From Bacteroidales bacterium (GTDB lineage Bacteria > Bacteroidota > Bacteroidia > Bacteroidales > Bacteroidaceae), in NCBI GenBank assembly GCA_004555425.1, contig SFID01000005.1, forward strand, positions 1 through 53,279: DNA of 53,279 nucleotides, in the 5' to 3' direction. Shown in pieces: positions 16,214 through 23,947 of this stretch (position 1 is the first letter of the stretch; the number at the start of each line of letters is the position of its first letter). Below the pieces are notes generated by a model that did not search any database, had not been told where the DNA came from, and saw only the letters and a program-made list of their open reading frames with translations. A program made the translations under genes and the position numbers.

Positions 16214-17197
16214 TTATATCATCGTGCGGAATGAATCAACGATGCCCAGCAGATGGTCTTGGTCGTCCACCACCAGCACGCTGTGAATCTTGTTCGCTTG
16301 CATGATACGCTCAATTTCAGTGATTTTCGTTTCGGGGCGCACCATCTTGGGCTGTGCCGACATGATGTCGTTCACGGTCAGGGCAAAGAAACGGTCTTGC
16401 GAGGTTTCCATGGCGCGGCGCACGTCACCATCGGTGATAATGCCCACCACTCTATCGTCCTCCACGGCCACGCAAAGCCCCAGGCGGCCACGGCTGACAT
16501 GGATGACGGCCTCGCCCAACTTCATCGTAGGCGGCACGGTGGGCAGGTCTTCGCTGCGCATCACGTCCTTGGCCTTCGTGAGCAGGCGACGACCCAATGT
16601 GCCACCGGGATGAAACTGCGCAAAATCCGAAGCACGGAAATGGCGTGCCTCCATCAGTGCGCACGCCAAGGCATCGCCCATGGCCAAGGCAGCCGTGGTC
16701 GAAGAGGTCGGGGCCAGGCCTAGGGGGCAAGCCTCGCTGGCCACTCCTGCATCCAGATGGGCTGCGGAATATTGCGCCAGAAGGGAGTGCGGATTGCCAC
16801 TCATGCCGATTATCGGAATATTGCGCTCGCTGAGATAGGGCACAAAGCGGAGCAATTCGTCGGTCTGGCCCGAATTGGAAATGGCCAGCACCACATCCTC
16901 CGCGGCTATCACACCCAGGTCGCCATGAAAGGCATCCAGCGGATTGATAAAGAAACTCGGCGTACCCGTACTGGAGAGTGTGGCAGCAATCTTCGCACCG
17001 ATATGTCCACTCTTCCCCACCCCTGTCACAATCAACTTGCCCCGACAATTGAGGATTATCTGCACAGCGCGATCAAAGTTGTTATCAAGGCGTGGAATCA
17101 GGTCCAGCAGGGCCTGTGCCTCATCCCGCAGACACTTAATGGCGGTCTCGCGCCACAATTTGGGATAGGGTCCTTCTGTTGTATTTGAATTTTGCAT
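16214..17197 (-). CDS. kdsD: Arabinose-5-phosphate isomerase KdsD
   Basis: KdsD converts ribulose-5-phosphate to arabinose-5-phosphate, the first step of Kdo synthesis for lipopolysaccharide. The 327-residue product has the usual SIS domain (VTGVGKSGHIGAKIAATLSSTG, HGDLG, ISNSGQTDELL, FHPGGTLGRRLL) at about 55-200 and two CBS domains at about 215-325 (VVGIITDGDVRR, ILSV/HSVLVVDDQ). Family length is about 320-330, so it is complete. It is cytoplasmic. The next upstream gene is kdsA, the second Kdo step, but a MITE sits between them. Confidence 0.93.
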   Translation of the reverse strand: MQNSNTTEGPYPKLWRETAIKCLRDEAQALLDLIPRLDNNFDRAVQIILNCRGKLIVTGVGKSGHIGAKIAATLSSTGTPSFFINPLDAFHGDLGVIAAEDVVLAISNSGQTDELLRFVPYLSERNIPIIGMSGNPHSLLAQYSAAHLDAGVASEACPLGLAPTSSTTAALAMGDALACALMEARHFRASDFAQFHPGGTLGRRLLTKAKDVMRSEDLPTVPPTMKLGEAVIHVSRGRLGLCVAVEDDRVVGIITDGDVRRAMETSQDRFFALTVNDIMSAQPKMVRPETKITEIERIMQANKIHSVLVVDDQDHLLGIVDSFRTMI

Positions 17198-17207
17198 TAT
17201 TTCTGTA

Positions 17208-17393
17208 CGTAGGTCCTATAAATTAGTTGCAATGGAAGGTAGATTTTCTATTTAACTTGGATGCCTTTCCAACTCTCACACCGTATCTTTTTGTTTCATT
17301 CGGCCACGTAGCCCGCTACACTCCCTCACGAAAAACAAAAACCTACGGCACGATAGCCGAAAACTCATCGCAAACTAAATGCTAGATCCTACC
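17208..17393. mobile_element. MITE copy M1 (~186 bp), between kdsA and kdsD
   Basis: The left end GTAGGTCCTATAAATTAG and right end CTAAATGCTAGATCCTACC are inverted copies of the family terminus GGTAGGTTCTATAAATTAG. The internal segment carries CACCGTATCTTTTTGTTT and CACGATAGCCGAAAACTCATC, shared with the other copies. TGTA flanks both ends (17204-17207 and 17394-17397), a likely 4-bp target duplication. It encodes nothing itself. Confidence 0.85.
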
Positions 17394-18145
17394 TGTAGTA
17401 ATTCTGTAATGAGGTTTTCCATATCGGCCAGCGGCAACATATTCGGGCCATCACTCAACGCTTGGTCGGGATTTGGATGGGTCTCGAAGAAGTAGCCATC
17501 GGCACCGAAGGCTTTGGCTGCACGGGCCATGGCGGGCACAAACTGGCGGTCGCCACCCGTCTTGCCTCCTGCGGCGCCGGGACGCTGCACGGAGTGCGTG
17601 CAGTCCATAATGACACGGTCGGCCCAAGGTTTCATCAGGGGGATATTGCGGAAGTCCACCACCAAGTTGTTGTAGCCATAAATATTACCGCGCTCGGTCA
17701 GCCACACCTCCTGGGCACCTGCCTCGCGGCATTTCTCCACGGGGTACTGCATATCCTCGCCCGAAAGGAACTGTGCCTTCTTGATATTCACCACGGCGCC
17801 CGTTTTGGCGGCCTCTACCAGCAGATCGGTCTGGCGACAAAGGAAAGCAGGAATCTGCAAGACATCGCAGACGCCCCGCAGCGCTGCTGCCTGATAACTT
17901 TCGTGAATATCAGTCAAGATGGGCAGTCCGTACTTGGCCTTCACGTCGGCAAGCATCTGCGCACCGCGCTCCAAGCCTGGCCCGCGAAACGAGTGGATGC
18001 TCGTACGGTTCGCTTTATCAAAGGATGCTTTGAAGTAAACCTGCGCGCCACTCTTCTCGCGTATGCGCACCAGTTCCTGCGCCACGACATCCAGAAGTTC
18101 GGCCGACTCTATCACGCACGGCCCTGCTATAAATATCGGATTCAT
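17375..18145 (-). CDS. kdsA: 3-deoxy-8-phosphooctulonate synthase KdsA
   Basis: KdsA condenses phosphoenolpyruvate with arabinose-5-phosphate to Kdo-8-phosphate. The 256-residue product has the family marks FIAGPCVIES, VYFKASFDKANRTS, RGPGLERG, ILTDIHE, ADVLQIPAFLCRQTDLL-like region and DCTHSVQRPG, so it is the active type. The last codons (VGSSI and the stop) lie inside the terminal repeat of MITE M1; the enzyme is slightly shorter than the usual 265-285. A TATATTTG -7 element lies at 18173-18180 on the same strand. It is followed, across the MITE, by kdsD. Confidence 0.93.
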   Translation of the reverse strand: MNPIFIAGPCVIESAELLDVVAQELVRIREKSGAQVYFKASFDKANRTSIHSFRGPGLERGAQMLADVKAKYGLPILTDIHESYQAAALRGVCDVLQIPAFLCRQTDLLVEAAKTGAVVNIKKAQFLSGEDMQYPVEKCREAGAQEVWLTERGNIYGYNNLVVDFRNIPLMKPWADRVIMDCTHSVQRPGAAGGKTGGDRQFVPAMARAAKAFGADGYFFETHPNPDQALSDGPNMLPLADMENLITELLQVGSSI

Positions 18146-18172
18146 ATCGGTTGGTAGTTTGTTTAGATATGC

Positions 18173-18180
18173 AAATATAC
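18173..18180 (-). promoter_or_regulatory. -7 promoter element for kdsA
   Basis: TATATTTG on the minus strand, 28 bp before the kdsA ATG. No clear TTTG at -33. Confidence 0.5.
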
Positions 18181-18327
18181 ATATTAATTATGAGACTCGT
18201 GCGCACCATCAGCAAGAAATCGCCATCAAACAGCGGATTTATATTTCGACACGGGATGCAGCCGTTTTTTTGTGCGCCATTAAAAGGACAGCACAGACGC
18301 TTCCTTCGCAATAATAACTCTTTTGAA

Positions 18328-18516
18328 GGTAAGTTCTTTAAATTAGCTTGCGATGGATTCGCGGCTATCGTGCCGTAGAATTTTGTTGTTCAAGAAAGAG
18401 TATAGCGGGCTACGTGACCTTAGTGAAAATCAAAAAGATACGGTGCGGGAGCCGCGAAGACATCCAAACAGAATAAAAACCCCACCTTCCATTGAAACTA
18501 ATTTATAAAACCTACC
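18328..18516. mobile_element. MITE copy M2 (~189 bp)
   Basis: It runs from GGTAAGTTCTTTAAATTAG to CTAATTTATAAAACCTACC, in the opposite orientation to M1. The internal GCTTGCGATGGATTCGCGG and AAAGATACGGTGCGGGAG match the other copies. No target duplication is evident, so it is an old or rearranged copy. Confidence 0.8.
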
Positions 18517-18540
18517 TATAGCGAATCAAGCTATCGAGCC

Positions 18541-18660
18541 AGCAGCCGTAAGGCTGCGTTGAAACAGGAAGCCCGAAGGGATTCCCTGAAACTAGGAAGC
18601 CGCAGGCTTCCGTTGAAACCAGGGAGCGGCTGCGACCGTTGGCGCGTAGCGACCGTTGGC
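18541..18660. repeat. Array of small hairpins joined by GTTGAAAC
   Basis: GCAGCCGTAAGGCTGC, GGAAGCCCGAAGGGATTCC and GGAAGCCGCAGGCTTCC are successive short hairpins, separated by GTTGAAAC, CTGAAAC and GTTGAAAC. Two GCGACCGTTGGCGCG-like units follow. A weaker version precedes element A at 2470-2600. Confidence 0.65.
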
Positions 18661-18761
18661 GCGCAGCAACCCCGGCCTCGTAATATAATACATCGCGAGC
18701 CCTAGGTTGTGCAAAACTCGTCTTTTAACATTTCGCAAACTGTTGCGATATGTTAAAGAGG

Positions 18762-18793
18762 TTTGGATTTCGAGGAAAAATGTATTATCTTTG
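18762..18793 (+). promoter_or_regulatory. Promoter in element B
   Basis: TTTG at 18762-18765, a 20-bp gap and TATCTTTG at 18786-18793, identical in layout to the element A promoter. Confidence 0.75.
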
Positions 18794-18796
18794 TAC

Positions 18797-18845
18797 TAGC
18801 GAAGAGGAGAGAGCCCACAGACAAAGGGTTCTCTCCTCTTTTTTC
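18797..18845 (+). ncRNA. Candidate ~45-nt RNA, copy B of promoter-proximal hairpin
   Basis: GAGGAGAGAGCCC (18804-18816) pairs with GGGTTCTCTCCTC (18826-18838) over 13 positions around a 9-nt loop, then six T. Relative to copy A, stem pair 8 is G-C instead of A-T and pair 9 is A-T instead of G-T. Confidence 0.55.
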
Positions 18846-19023
18846 ATGCGAAAATGCCCAAAAAAACCATTGTTTTACAAAGCATGTAGAAAATTTTACA
18901 TGCCGAAGAGAAAATTCTACTTGCTTTTGCGAAAATTTTTCGGGCCAAGTTGGTGCGCGAATTGACGATACAGAGAGTCGAAAAGTTAAAAGATATTTAT
19001 TTTCAACCCTGCATTTTTTTTAA

Positions 19024-19232
19024 GGTAGGTTCTATAAATTAGTACAGGTAGGTTCTATAAATTAGCTTGCGATGAGTTTTCGGCTATCGTGGCGTAGGAT
19101 TTTGCTTTTCGTGAGGGAGCGTAGCGGGCTACGTGACCGAATGAAACAATAAGATACGGTGCGAGAGGTGGAAAGGCATCCAAGTTAAATAGAATATCTA
19201 CCTTCCATTGAAACTAATTTATAGAACCTACC
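19024..19232. mobile_element. MITE copy M3 with an extra terminal repeat
   Basis: The intact unit is 19047-19232, GGTAGGTTCTATAAATTAG to CTAATTTATAGAACCTACC, flanked by TACA on both sides (19043-19046 and 19233-19236). A second, complete copy of the left terminus stands alone at 19024-19042, as if an earlier element was lost or partly deleted there. Confidence 0.85.
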
Positions 19233-19239
19233 TACAGTG

Positions 19240-19551
19240 TAGGAAGCTCCCAATAGAAATCGAAATATCACAGGCCCGTATGGCGTTCAGCGTGGAAAGT
19301 ACGCCTTGAAAGGAGCAGCCTGCAACAAACCCAGGGCGAATTGTTCCTCCGAGGCGTGCCGAACCACCTCCTTTGCCAACAAATTTTCGACCAGATTAGT
19401 TGCATGGGAAAGGAGTTTGTTCGCATTATAAAAAAACAGAAAAACGAACTACGCCCCCCTCAAACACACTCAAAAACAGGGTAAAAAAGTAAAAAAACGG
19501 GGCAAAACAGAAAAACTTACAAAAACTCAAGCCCATATTGTTAGTATTTCC
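19240..19551. other. Spacer upstream of the wzc gene, nothing recognised
   Basis: About 310 bp that become A- and C-rich toward the gene. I see no ORF with content, no tRNA and no strong hairpin. Confidence 0.5.
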
Positions 19552-19559
19552 TATATTTG
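19552..19559 (+). promoter_or_regulatory. -7 promoter element for the wzc gene
   Basis: TATATTTG fits TAnnTTTG, 100 bp before the ATG. The -33 box is not clear. Confidence 0.5.
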
Positions 19560-19658
19560 CAAGATAAAGAGCATATACAGGTTTACCGAGGCCGAGAAAA
19601 TTGAACGAACAGCCTCACAAAAACGCCCACCCCCCTTTTGACATTACACACACGCATC

Positions 19659-22064
19659 ATGAATCAAGAAACACCTAGAAAGACGCAAGAGGAAAGTTTT
19701 GACCTTGAACAAATTGGTTTGTTGTTCCTGTCGCACTGGTACTATTTCGTAGCTTCTGCCATCATCACCGTGGCACTGGCCTTATATTATGTCATGCAGA
19801 CCACGCCTATATATATGCGCAACACGCAGCTGCTGATTAAAAACGACGATACGAAGAACACTAGCACACTCTCCGAATTCAAGGATTTAGGGATTATGCA
19901 GTCGACGTCGAACATCAACAACGAGATGCTCACCCTGAGTGCCCCCGTCATGATGAATAAGGTGGTGAAGAGACTGGGCCTTGACCTGCAAATGGAGGTG
20001 GCCAACGGTCTGCACAACATCCCCCTCTACAACGAAGCCCCTGTGAGCATTGAAACACCGGCCCCACTGCCCGGAAATCTCTCCTTTAGCTTCAAACTGA
20101 TGCTCACCCGCGATGGCAAGGCCGTTCTGTCGGACTTCGTCACCACGCAAGGAGAGCACAACAAATCCATCACGGTTGCCGTGGACGGCGGTATGGTACA
20201 AACTCCCGCCGGCAAACTAGGCATCAAGCGCACGCCTTCTTGGTCGAAAGAGTTTATCGGCCAGGAAATCTTCGTCCACAAATACCCCGTCGAAAGTATC
20301 ACAGCTCTCTATTCGGGACGCCTCGGCGTGGCACTCAACGACAAGGAAAGCTCCGTGCTCAACCTGAGTATGACCGACGAGTGCCCCGAACGTGCCAGCG
20401 ACATACTCCTCACACTGGTGGATGTGTACAACGAAAACTGGATCAAGGAGAAGAACCGCGTTGCCGAAAGCACCAACAAGTTTATCACCGAACGCCTCGA
20501 AACCCTCACCCAGGAACTGGGAGATGTGGACGCCAGCATTGCAGACTACAAGAGCGAAAACCTCATGCCCGATGTGGCGGCCTCGCTCGCCAAGGATATG
20601 TCGCAGAGTTCAAACAACTACAGCCGCCTGCTGGAACTCAACAACCAGCTCTCAATGACCAACTACCTGCGCGAATACCTCACAGACAACAGCAAGAAGG
20701 ACCAACTGCTGCCTGCCAACGTAGGTCTGTCAACTGGCGGAGTGGATGCCATGATTACGCAGTACAACAACCTGCTGCTCGAACGTATGAGCTATGTGGA
20801 AAACAGCACAGAAAGCAATCCAGCCATTCGCGACATAGACCGCCGACTCTCCTCGCAGCGCACCGCCATCATTCGCTCCATTGACAATCTGGCCGAACAG
20901 CTCCGCCGTCAGATTGCCGGCATCGAAGCCAGCGAGCGACAGATTACGGGCAACATCGCCTCGAAACCAGGACAGGTGAAAGCACTCCAGTCCGTGGAAC
21001 GCCAGCAAAAGGTGAAGGAAGCCCTGTACATCTTCCTCCTGCAAAAACGCGAGGAAAACGAACTCTCGCGCACCTATACTGCCTGGAATTCCAGCATCAT
21101 CCAACCGCCCATCGGTAGCAACCTCCCCACATCGCCCCAGCGCAACAAGATTCTGCTGATTGCCCTCGTCATCGGTCTGGCCATCCCCGCTGCCCTACTC
21201 TACCTGCGCGAGATACTCGACCATGCCGTTCGTGGACGCAAGGACCTCGAAGTAATTGATGTGCCGCTGGTAGGAGAAATCCCCAATATTGCAAAACGAC
21301 GCCACTGGTGGCAGAAGAAAAATGACGAAGATCGCAAAGTGGTGGTTTCGGAAGGCAACAAGAACATCATCAACGAGTCCTTCCGCCTTCTGCGTACGAA
21401 ACTTACGTATTTCATCGGTGCCGAGAAGAACAAGAAGGTGATAATGCTAACCTCCTTCAACCCTGGTTCGGGTAAATCCTTCATTACTGCAAACCTCGGT
21501 ACTACCTACGCCATCAGCGGCAAGCGCGTCCTGCTCATCGACTGCGACGTTCGCCACTTCTCATTGAGCACAATGATAGAGAAACGCAAAGAAGGACTTA
21601 GCTCCTTCCTCAGCGGAATGGACAACGACCTTGAATCGCTTATCGTCAAGGACGCCTTCTACGCTGGTTGCGACGTGCTGCCCGCCGGCATAGTGCCTCC
21701 CAACCCCACCGAACTCCTGCAAAGCGACCGCTTCAAGCTGATGATGAACATAGTACGCGAACAGTACGACCTAATCATCCTTGACTGTCCGCCCATTGAG
21801 ATTGTAGCCGATGCAGGTATCGTGAAGGAACACGCCGACGTGACTGTCTTCGTCGTACGAGCCGGACTGATGGACCGCCGCGTCCTGAAGGATGTAGAAG
21901 AACTCTACCACGAGAAGAAATACAACCAACTCTGTATTCTCCTCAACGGCACGAAATACATCTCCGGCAAATATGGCCGCTACCGCTATGGTTATGGCTA
22001 CGGATATGGCTACAGCTATGGCTATGGCTACGGCTACAACGCCAAGGGTTACCACGAGAAATAA
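19659..22064 (+). CDS. Wzc-type tyrosine autokinase / polysaccharide co-polymerase
   Basis: The protein controls chain length and export of capsule or exopolysaccharide. I use the ATG at 19659 (801 aa); a TTG 21 bp upstream only adds seven non-conserved residues. It has a Wzz domain between two membrane segments (about 30-46 and 496-515 in this numbering), with coiled-coil in the periplasmic part. A cytoplasmic BY-kinase follows, with Walker A FNPGSGKSF (about 600-608), A' LLIDCD (about 625-630) and B LIILDCPP (about 705-712). The tail (about 767-798) holds 13 tyrosines in RYGYGYGYGYSYGYGYGY-like repeats, the autophosphorylation cluster. No wza, flippase or glycosyltransferase genes are adjacent. 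Confidence 0.93.
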   Translation: MNQETPRKTQEESFDLEQIGLLFLSHWYYFVASAIITVALALYYVMQTTPIYMRNTQLLIKNDDTKNTSTLSEFKDLGIMQSTSNINNEMLTLSAPVMMNKVVKRLGLDLQMEVANGLHNIPLYNEAPVSIETPAPLPGNLSFSFKLMLTRDGKAVLSDFVTTQGEHNKSITVAVDGGMVQTPAGKLGIKRTPSWSKEFIGQEIFVHKYPVESITALYSGRLGVALNDKESSVLNLSMTDECPERASDILLTLVDVYNENWIKEKNRVAESTNKFITERLETLTQELGDVDASIADYKSENLMPDVAASLAKDMSQSSNNYSRLLELNNQLSMTNYLREYLTDNSKKDQLLPANVGLSTGGVDAMITQYNNLLLERMSYVENSTESNPAIRDIDRRLSSQRTAIIRSIDNLAEQLRRQIAGIEASERQITGNIASKPGQVKALQSVERQQKVKEALYIFLLQKREENELSRTYTAWNSSIIQPPIGSNLPTSPQRNKILLIALVIGLAIPAALLYLREILDHAVRGRKDLEVIDVPLVGEIPNIAKRRHWWQKKNDEDRKVVVSEGNKNIINESFRLLRTKLTYFIGAEKNKKVIMLTSFNPGSGKSFITANLGTTYAISGKRVLLIDCDVRHFSLSTMIEKRKEGLSSFLSGMDNDLESLIVKDAFYAGCDVLPAGIVPPNPTELLQSDRFKLMMNIVREQYDLIILDCPPIEIVADAGIVKEHADVTVFVVRAGLMDRRVLKDVEELYHEKKYNQLCILLNGTKYISGKYGRYRYGYGYGYGYSYGYGYGYNAKGYHEK

Positions 22065-22088
22065 CCAAACCAAACATTCTGAATACAT

Positions 22089-22120
22089 CAAGGGCTGCAC
22101 CACAATGGCGCAGCCCTTTT
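22089..22120 (+). terminator. Terminator after the wzc gene
   Basis: AAGGGCTGC and GCAGCCCTTTT form a 7-9 bp stem with a T-tract, 25 bp after the stop codon. Confidence 0.8.
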
Positions 22121-22177
22121 CCTTTTCAATGCAGAGCCAAAGAAACAACTGAAGGAAGACCAAAATTTACACCGCCG

Positions 22178-22261
22178 CCATTTCCAATTCCCCAGCAACC
22201 ATTCCCAATTCCCCAGCAACCATTCCCAATTCCCCAGCAAGCATTCCCAGTTCCCCAGCAA
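22178..22261. repeat. Tandem repeat, 4 x 21 bp
   Basis: The unit CCATTCCCAATTCCCCAGCA plus A is repeated at 22178, 22199, 22220 and 22241 with few substitutions. Confidence 0.95.
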
Positions 22262-22274
22262 GCATATATGGAAA

Positions 22275-22314
22275 AAAATCCGTAGGTTTGAAAAAGAATC
22301 AACCTACGGATTTT
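22275..22314. terminator. Bidirectional terminator between wzc and the tRNA genes
   Basis: AAAATCCGTAGGTT (22275-22288) and AACCTACGGATTTT (22301-22314) form a perfect 14-bp stem with A before and T after it, so it can act on both strands: for wzc from the left and the tRNA unit from the right. Confidence 0.75.
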
Positions 22315-22328
22315 CGTTTATCAAGAAG

Positions 22329-22401
22329 TACACTCTCAGGGGTTCGAACCCTGGACCCACTGATTAAGAGTCAGTTGCTCTACCAACTGAGCTAAGAGTG
22401 C
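22329..22401 (-). tRNA. tRNA-Lys (CUU), copy 2
   Basis: The minus-strand sequence begins GCACTCTTAGCTCAGTTGG, has the anticodon stem ACTGA/TCAGT with loop CTCTTAA (anticodon CTT), the T arm GGGTTCGAACCC, and ends AGAGTGT plus discriminator A. It is 73 nt, without encoded CCA, and identical to the copy at 22434-22506. Confidence 0.95.
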
Positions 22402-22433
22402 AAACTGCAATACAGAATCATCGGAAACAGGAG

Positions 22434-22506
22434 TACACTCTCAGGGGTTCGAACCCTGGACCCACTGATTAAGAGTCAGTTGCTCTACCAACTGAGCTAA
22501 GAGTGC
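22434..22506 (-). tRNA. tRNA-Lys (CUU), copy 1
   Basis: Same sequence and fold as the neighbouring copy, 32 bp upstream of it in the direction of transcription. One promoter at 22530-22560 would serve both. Confidence 0.95.
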
Positions 22507-22529
22507 ATGTCCTTTCTGTTTTGCGAGTG

Positions 22530-22560
22530 CAAAGGTAGTACTTTTTTTAATACGCACAAA
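22530..22560 (-). promoter_or_regulatory. Promoter of the tRNA-Lys pair
   Basis: On the minus strand, TTTG (22557-22560), a 19-bp gap and TACCTTTG (22530-22537), about 24 bp before the first tRNA: a full consensus match. Confidence 0.8.
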
Positions 22561-22631
22561 ATATTTTCCTAAAAATCTAAGATTTTTCAGTGCTTTTACA
22601 TTTTCTATAGAGTCAACAAACAAGTGCAATA

Positions 22632-23591
22632 TTAAGAATAATGTTTGAAGAATTCCTTCACTGGGGTTGAGAAATTGAGTTTTTCTCTTGGTCTTCTATT
22701 GATTTTCTTTTGGATTTTGGTAATAAGTGAGTCTGTAATGGTATTGATGTTAGTGCCTTTCGGTATATACTGTCTTATGAGTTTATTTGTGTTTTCGACG
22801 GCTCCTTTTTGCCATGATGAGTATGAATCCGTGAAATAGACGGGCACTCCCCCAAGGTGTTTGCTAATCCATTCATGCTCGGCAAATTCGCTTCCGTTGT
22901 CGGTTGTTATGGTCAGTAACTTATCTCCTTTATATGGCAGTAGCAGCTTCCACACGGTTTTGGCCAACGGCATAGCTTTCTTTCCATATTTGAGTTTTGA
23001 CATGAGCAGGAAGTTGGTGCTCCTCTCTATCATGGTCAGTATGGCATGGTTGTCCTTGTCCACGATGAGGTCCATTTCCCAGTCTCCAAAGCGTTTGCCG
23101 TCAGCTTCTGCTGGCCGTTCATGGATGCTGACGCGGTTGCGTATGTTGGTAGCCTTCGTTTCCTTTCTTTTCCTGGCTTTTCGCTTATATTTCATCTTGT
23201 GGCGGCAGTGTCGTGCAAGTTCTCCCGTCTCATCCTCACGTATGAACTTATAGATAGTTTCGTGGGATATGCGTATGCCATCCTTTGCCAATACGCCAGC
23301 TATCTGTTTGGGAGACCACTGCTCATCCTTGATCAGCTGCTCTACCTGCCAACGCACTTCTGGTTTGACAGCGCGATTACCTGGAGCGCGACATTTTTTA
23401 CGTTTGGCGCGCTCGTCGGCCTGTATCCAAACGTATTTGCCGTTCTTGGTTGAATTACGCTTGATTTCGCGGCTGACAGTTGATTCTGATACCTTTATTG
23501 CCTGAGCAATGGCCTTATTCGTTTCGTGTTTTTGTAGTCCCAGATAGATTGCGTATCTTTGCTCACGGGTTAGATGTTTGTACATATGCAA
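22632..23591 (-). CDS. IS30-family transposase
   Basis: The 319-residue transposase has an N-terminal helix-turn-helix (HLTREQRYAIYLGLQKHETN; VSESTVSREIKRN) and an IS30-type DDE domain: D174 (GDWEMDLIV), D231 (TTDNGSEFAEHE) and E266 (WQKGAVENTNKLIRQY). D231 to E266 is the family spacing. It is full length with no frameshift, so the element may be active. The stop is almost at the left terminal repeat; the gene leader at the right end contains a large hairpin. It inserted between the tRNA pair and the GH20 gene. Confidence 0.95.
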   Translation of the reverse strand: MHMYKHLTREQRYAIYLGLQKHETNKAIAQAIKVSESTVSREIKRNSTKNGKYVWIQADERAKRKKCRAPGNRAVKPEVRWQVEQLIKDEQWSPKQIAGVLAKDGIRISHETIYKFIREDETGELARHCRHKMKYKRKARKRKETKATNIRNRVSIHERPAEADGKRFGDWEMDLIVDKDNHAILTMIERSTNFLLMSKLKYGKKAMPLAKTVWKLLLPYKGDKLLTITTDNGSEFAEHEWISKHLGGVPVYFTDSYSSWQKGAVENTNKLIRQYIPKGTNINTITDSLITKIQKKINRRPREKLNFSTPVKEFFKHYS

Positions 23592-23667
23592 TACAAAATT
23601 AACTAATCCTTTGGGGAGGCAGTGGCTTCCCCTTTATTTTTTTGTATTGCCTGTAAACTCTATCGCA

Positions 23668-23724
23668 TTTCGTCCCCTCCCTCGCCTTCTCCGCTACGCT
23701 CCGAAGACGAGGGAGGGGACGAAA
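23668..23724. repeat. 17-bp perfect hairpin inside the IS right end
   Basis: TTTCGTCCCCTCCCTCG (23668-23684) pairs exactly with CGAGGGAGGGGACGAAA (23708-23724). In insertion sequences such hairpins upstream of the transposase often block read-in expression; that role is inferred here. Confidence 0.7.
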
Positions 23725-23797
23725 TAATTGCACTTCTATCTTGAAAGTTCAGCTTTTACATTTTCCATGTACCAATAGTCATTCTGATTGTGGAAGA

Positions 23798-23829
23798 TTT
23801 GTCCGAACAAACTAAATATTGTACATTTG
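23798..23829 (+). promoter_or_regulatory. Promoter of the GH20 gene
   Basis: TTTG 23798-23801, a 20-bp gap, TACATTTG 23822-23829. The start near 23836 gives a ~110-nt leader with GC-rich hairpin potential. Confidence 0.8.
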
Positions 23830-23947
23830 CAAACAGCCTTATGGCCGCAGGGGACAGGCGCCTCGAGCAGGATTGTCTGAATGCTGTCGGCATCCTCGGC
23901 TGTTTGTAATATCTAATACGAAAACCAATCAAATCCTTTTATATCGC

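Larger units (their letters stand above)
18680..19020 (+). repeat. Dispersed promoter-hairpin element, copy B
   Basis: Alignable to copy A at 2573-2905 through the whole length, from CTCGTAATATAA to the T-rich right end. MITE M3 sits exactly at its right edge, where copy A has TTTTAACATTTCGG. Confidence 0.75.
22622..23735 (-). mobile_element. IS30-family insertion sequence (~1.1 kb)
   Basis: AAGTGCAAT at 22622-22630 and ATTGCACTT at 23727-23735 are inverted and frame the transposase gene, giving a 1114-bp element, normal for IS30. I see no short target duplication next to these ends. A 17-bp near-perfect direct repeat, GCTTTTACATTTTCyAT, lies outside both ends (22592-22608 and 23752-23768), so the true borders may be a little wider. 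Confidence 0.6.

Noticed and set aside
18541..18660. CRISPR array suggested by the GTTGAAAC motif, which resembles CRISPR repeat ends
   Set aside because: The conserved part is only 6-8 bp, the intervals are short palindromes rather than unique spacers, and no cas gene is present.
22178..22261. CRISPR-like array of 21-bp units
   Set aside because: Units are directly adjacent with no spacers, so it is a simple tandem repeat.
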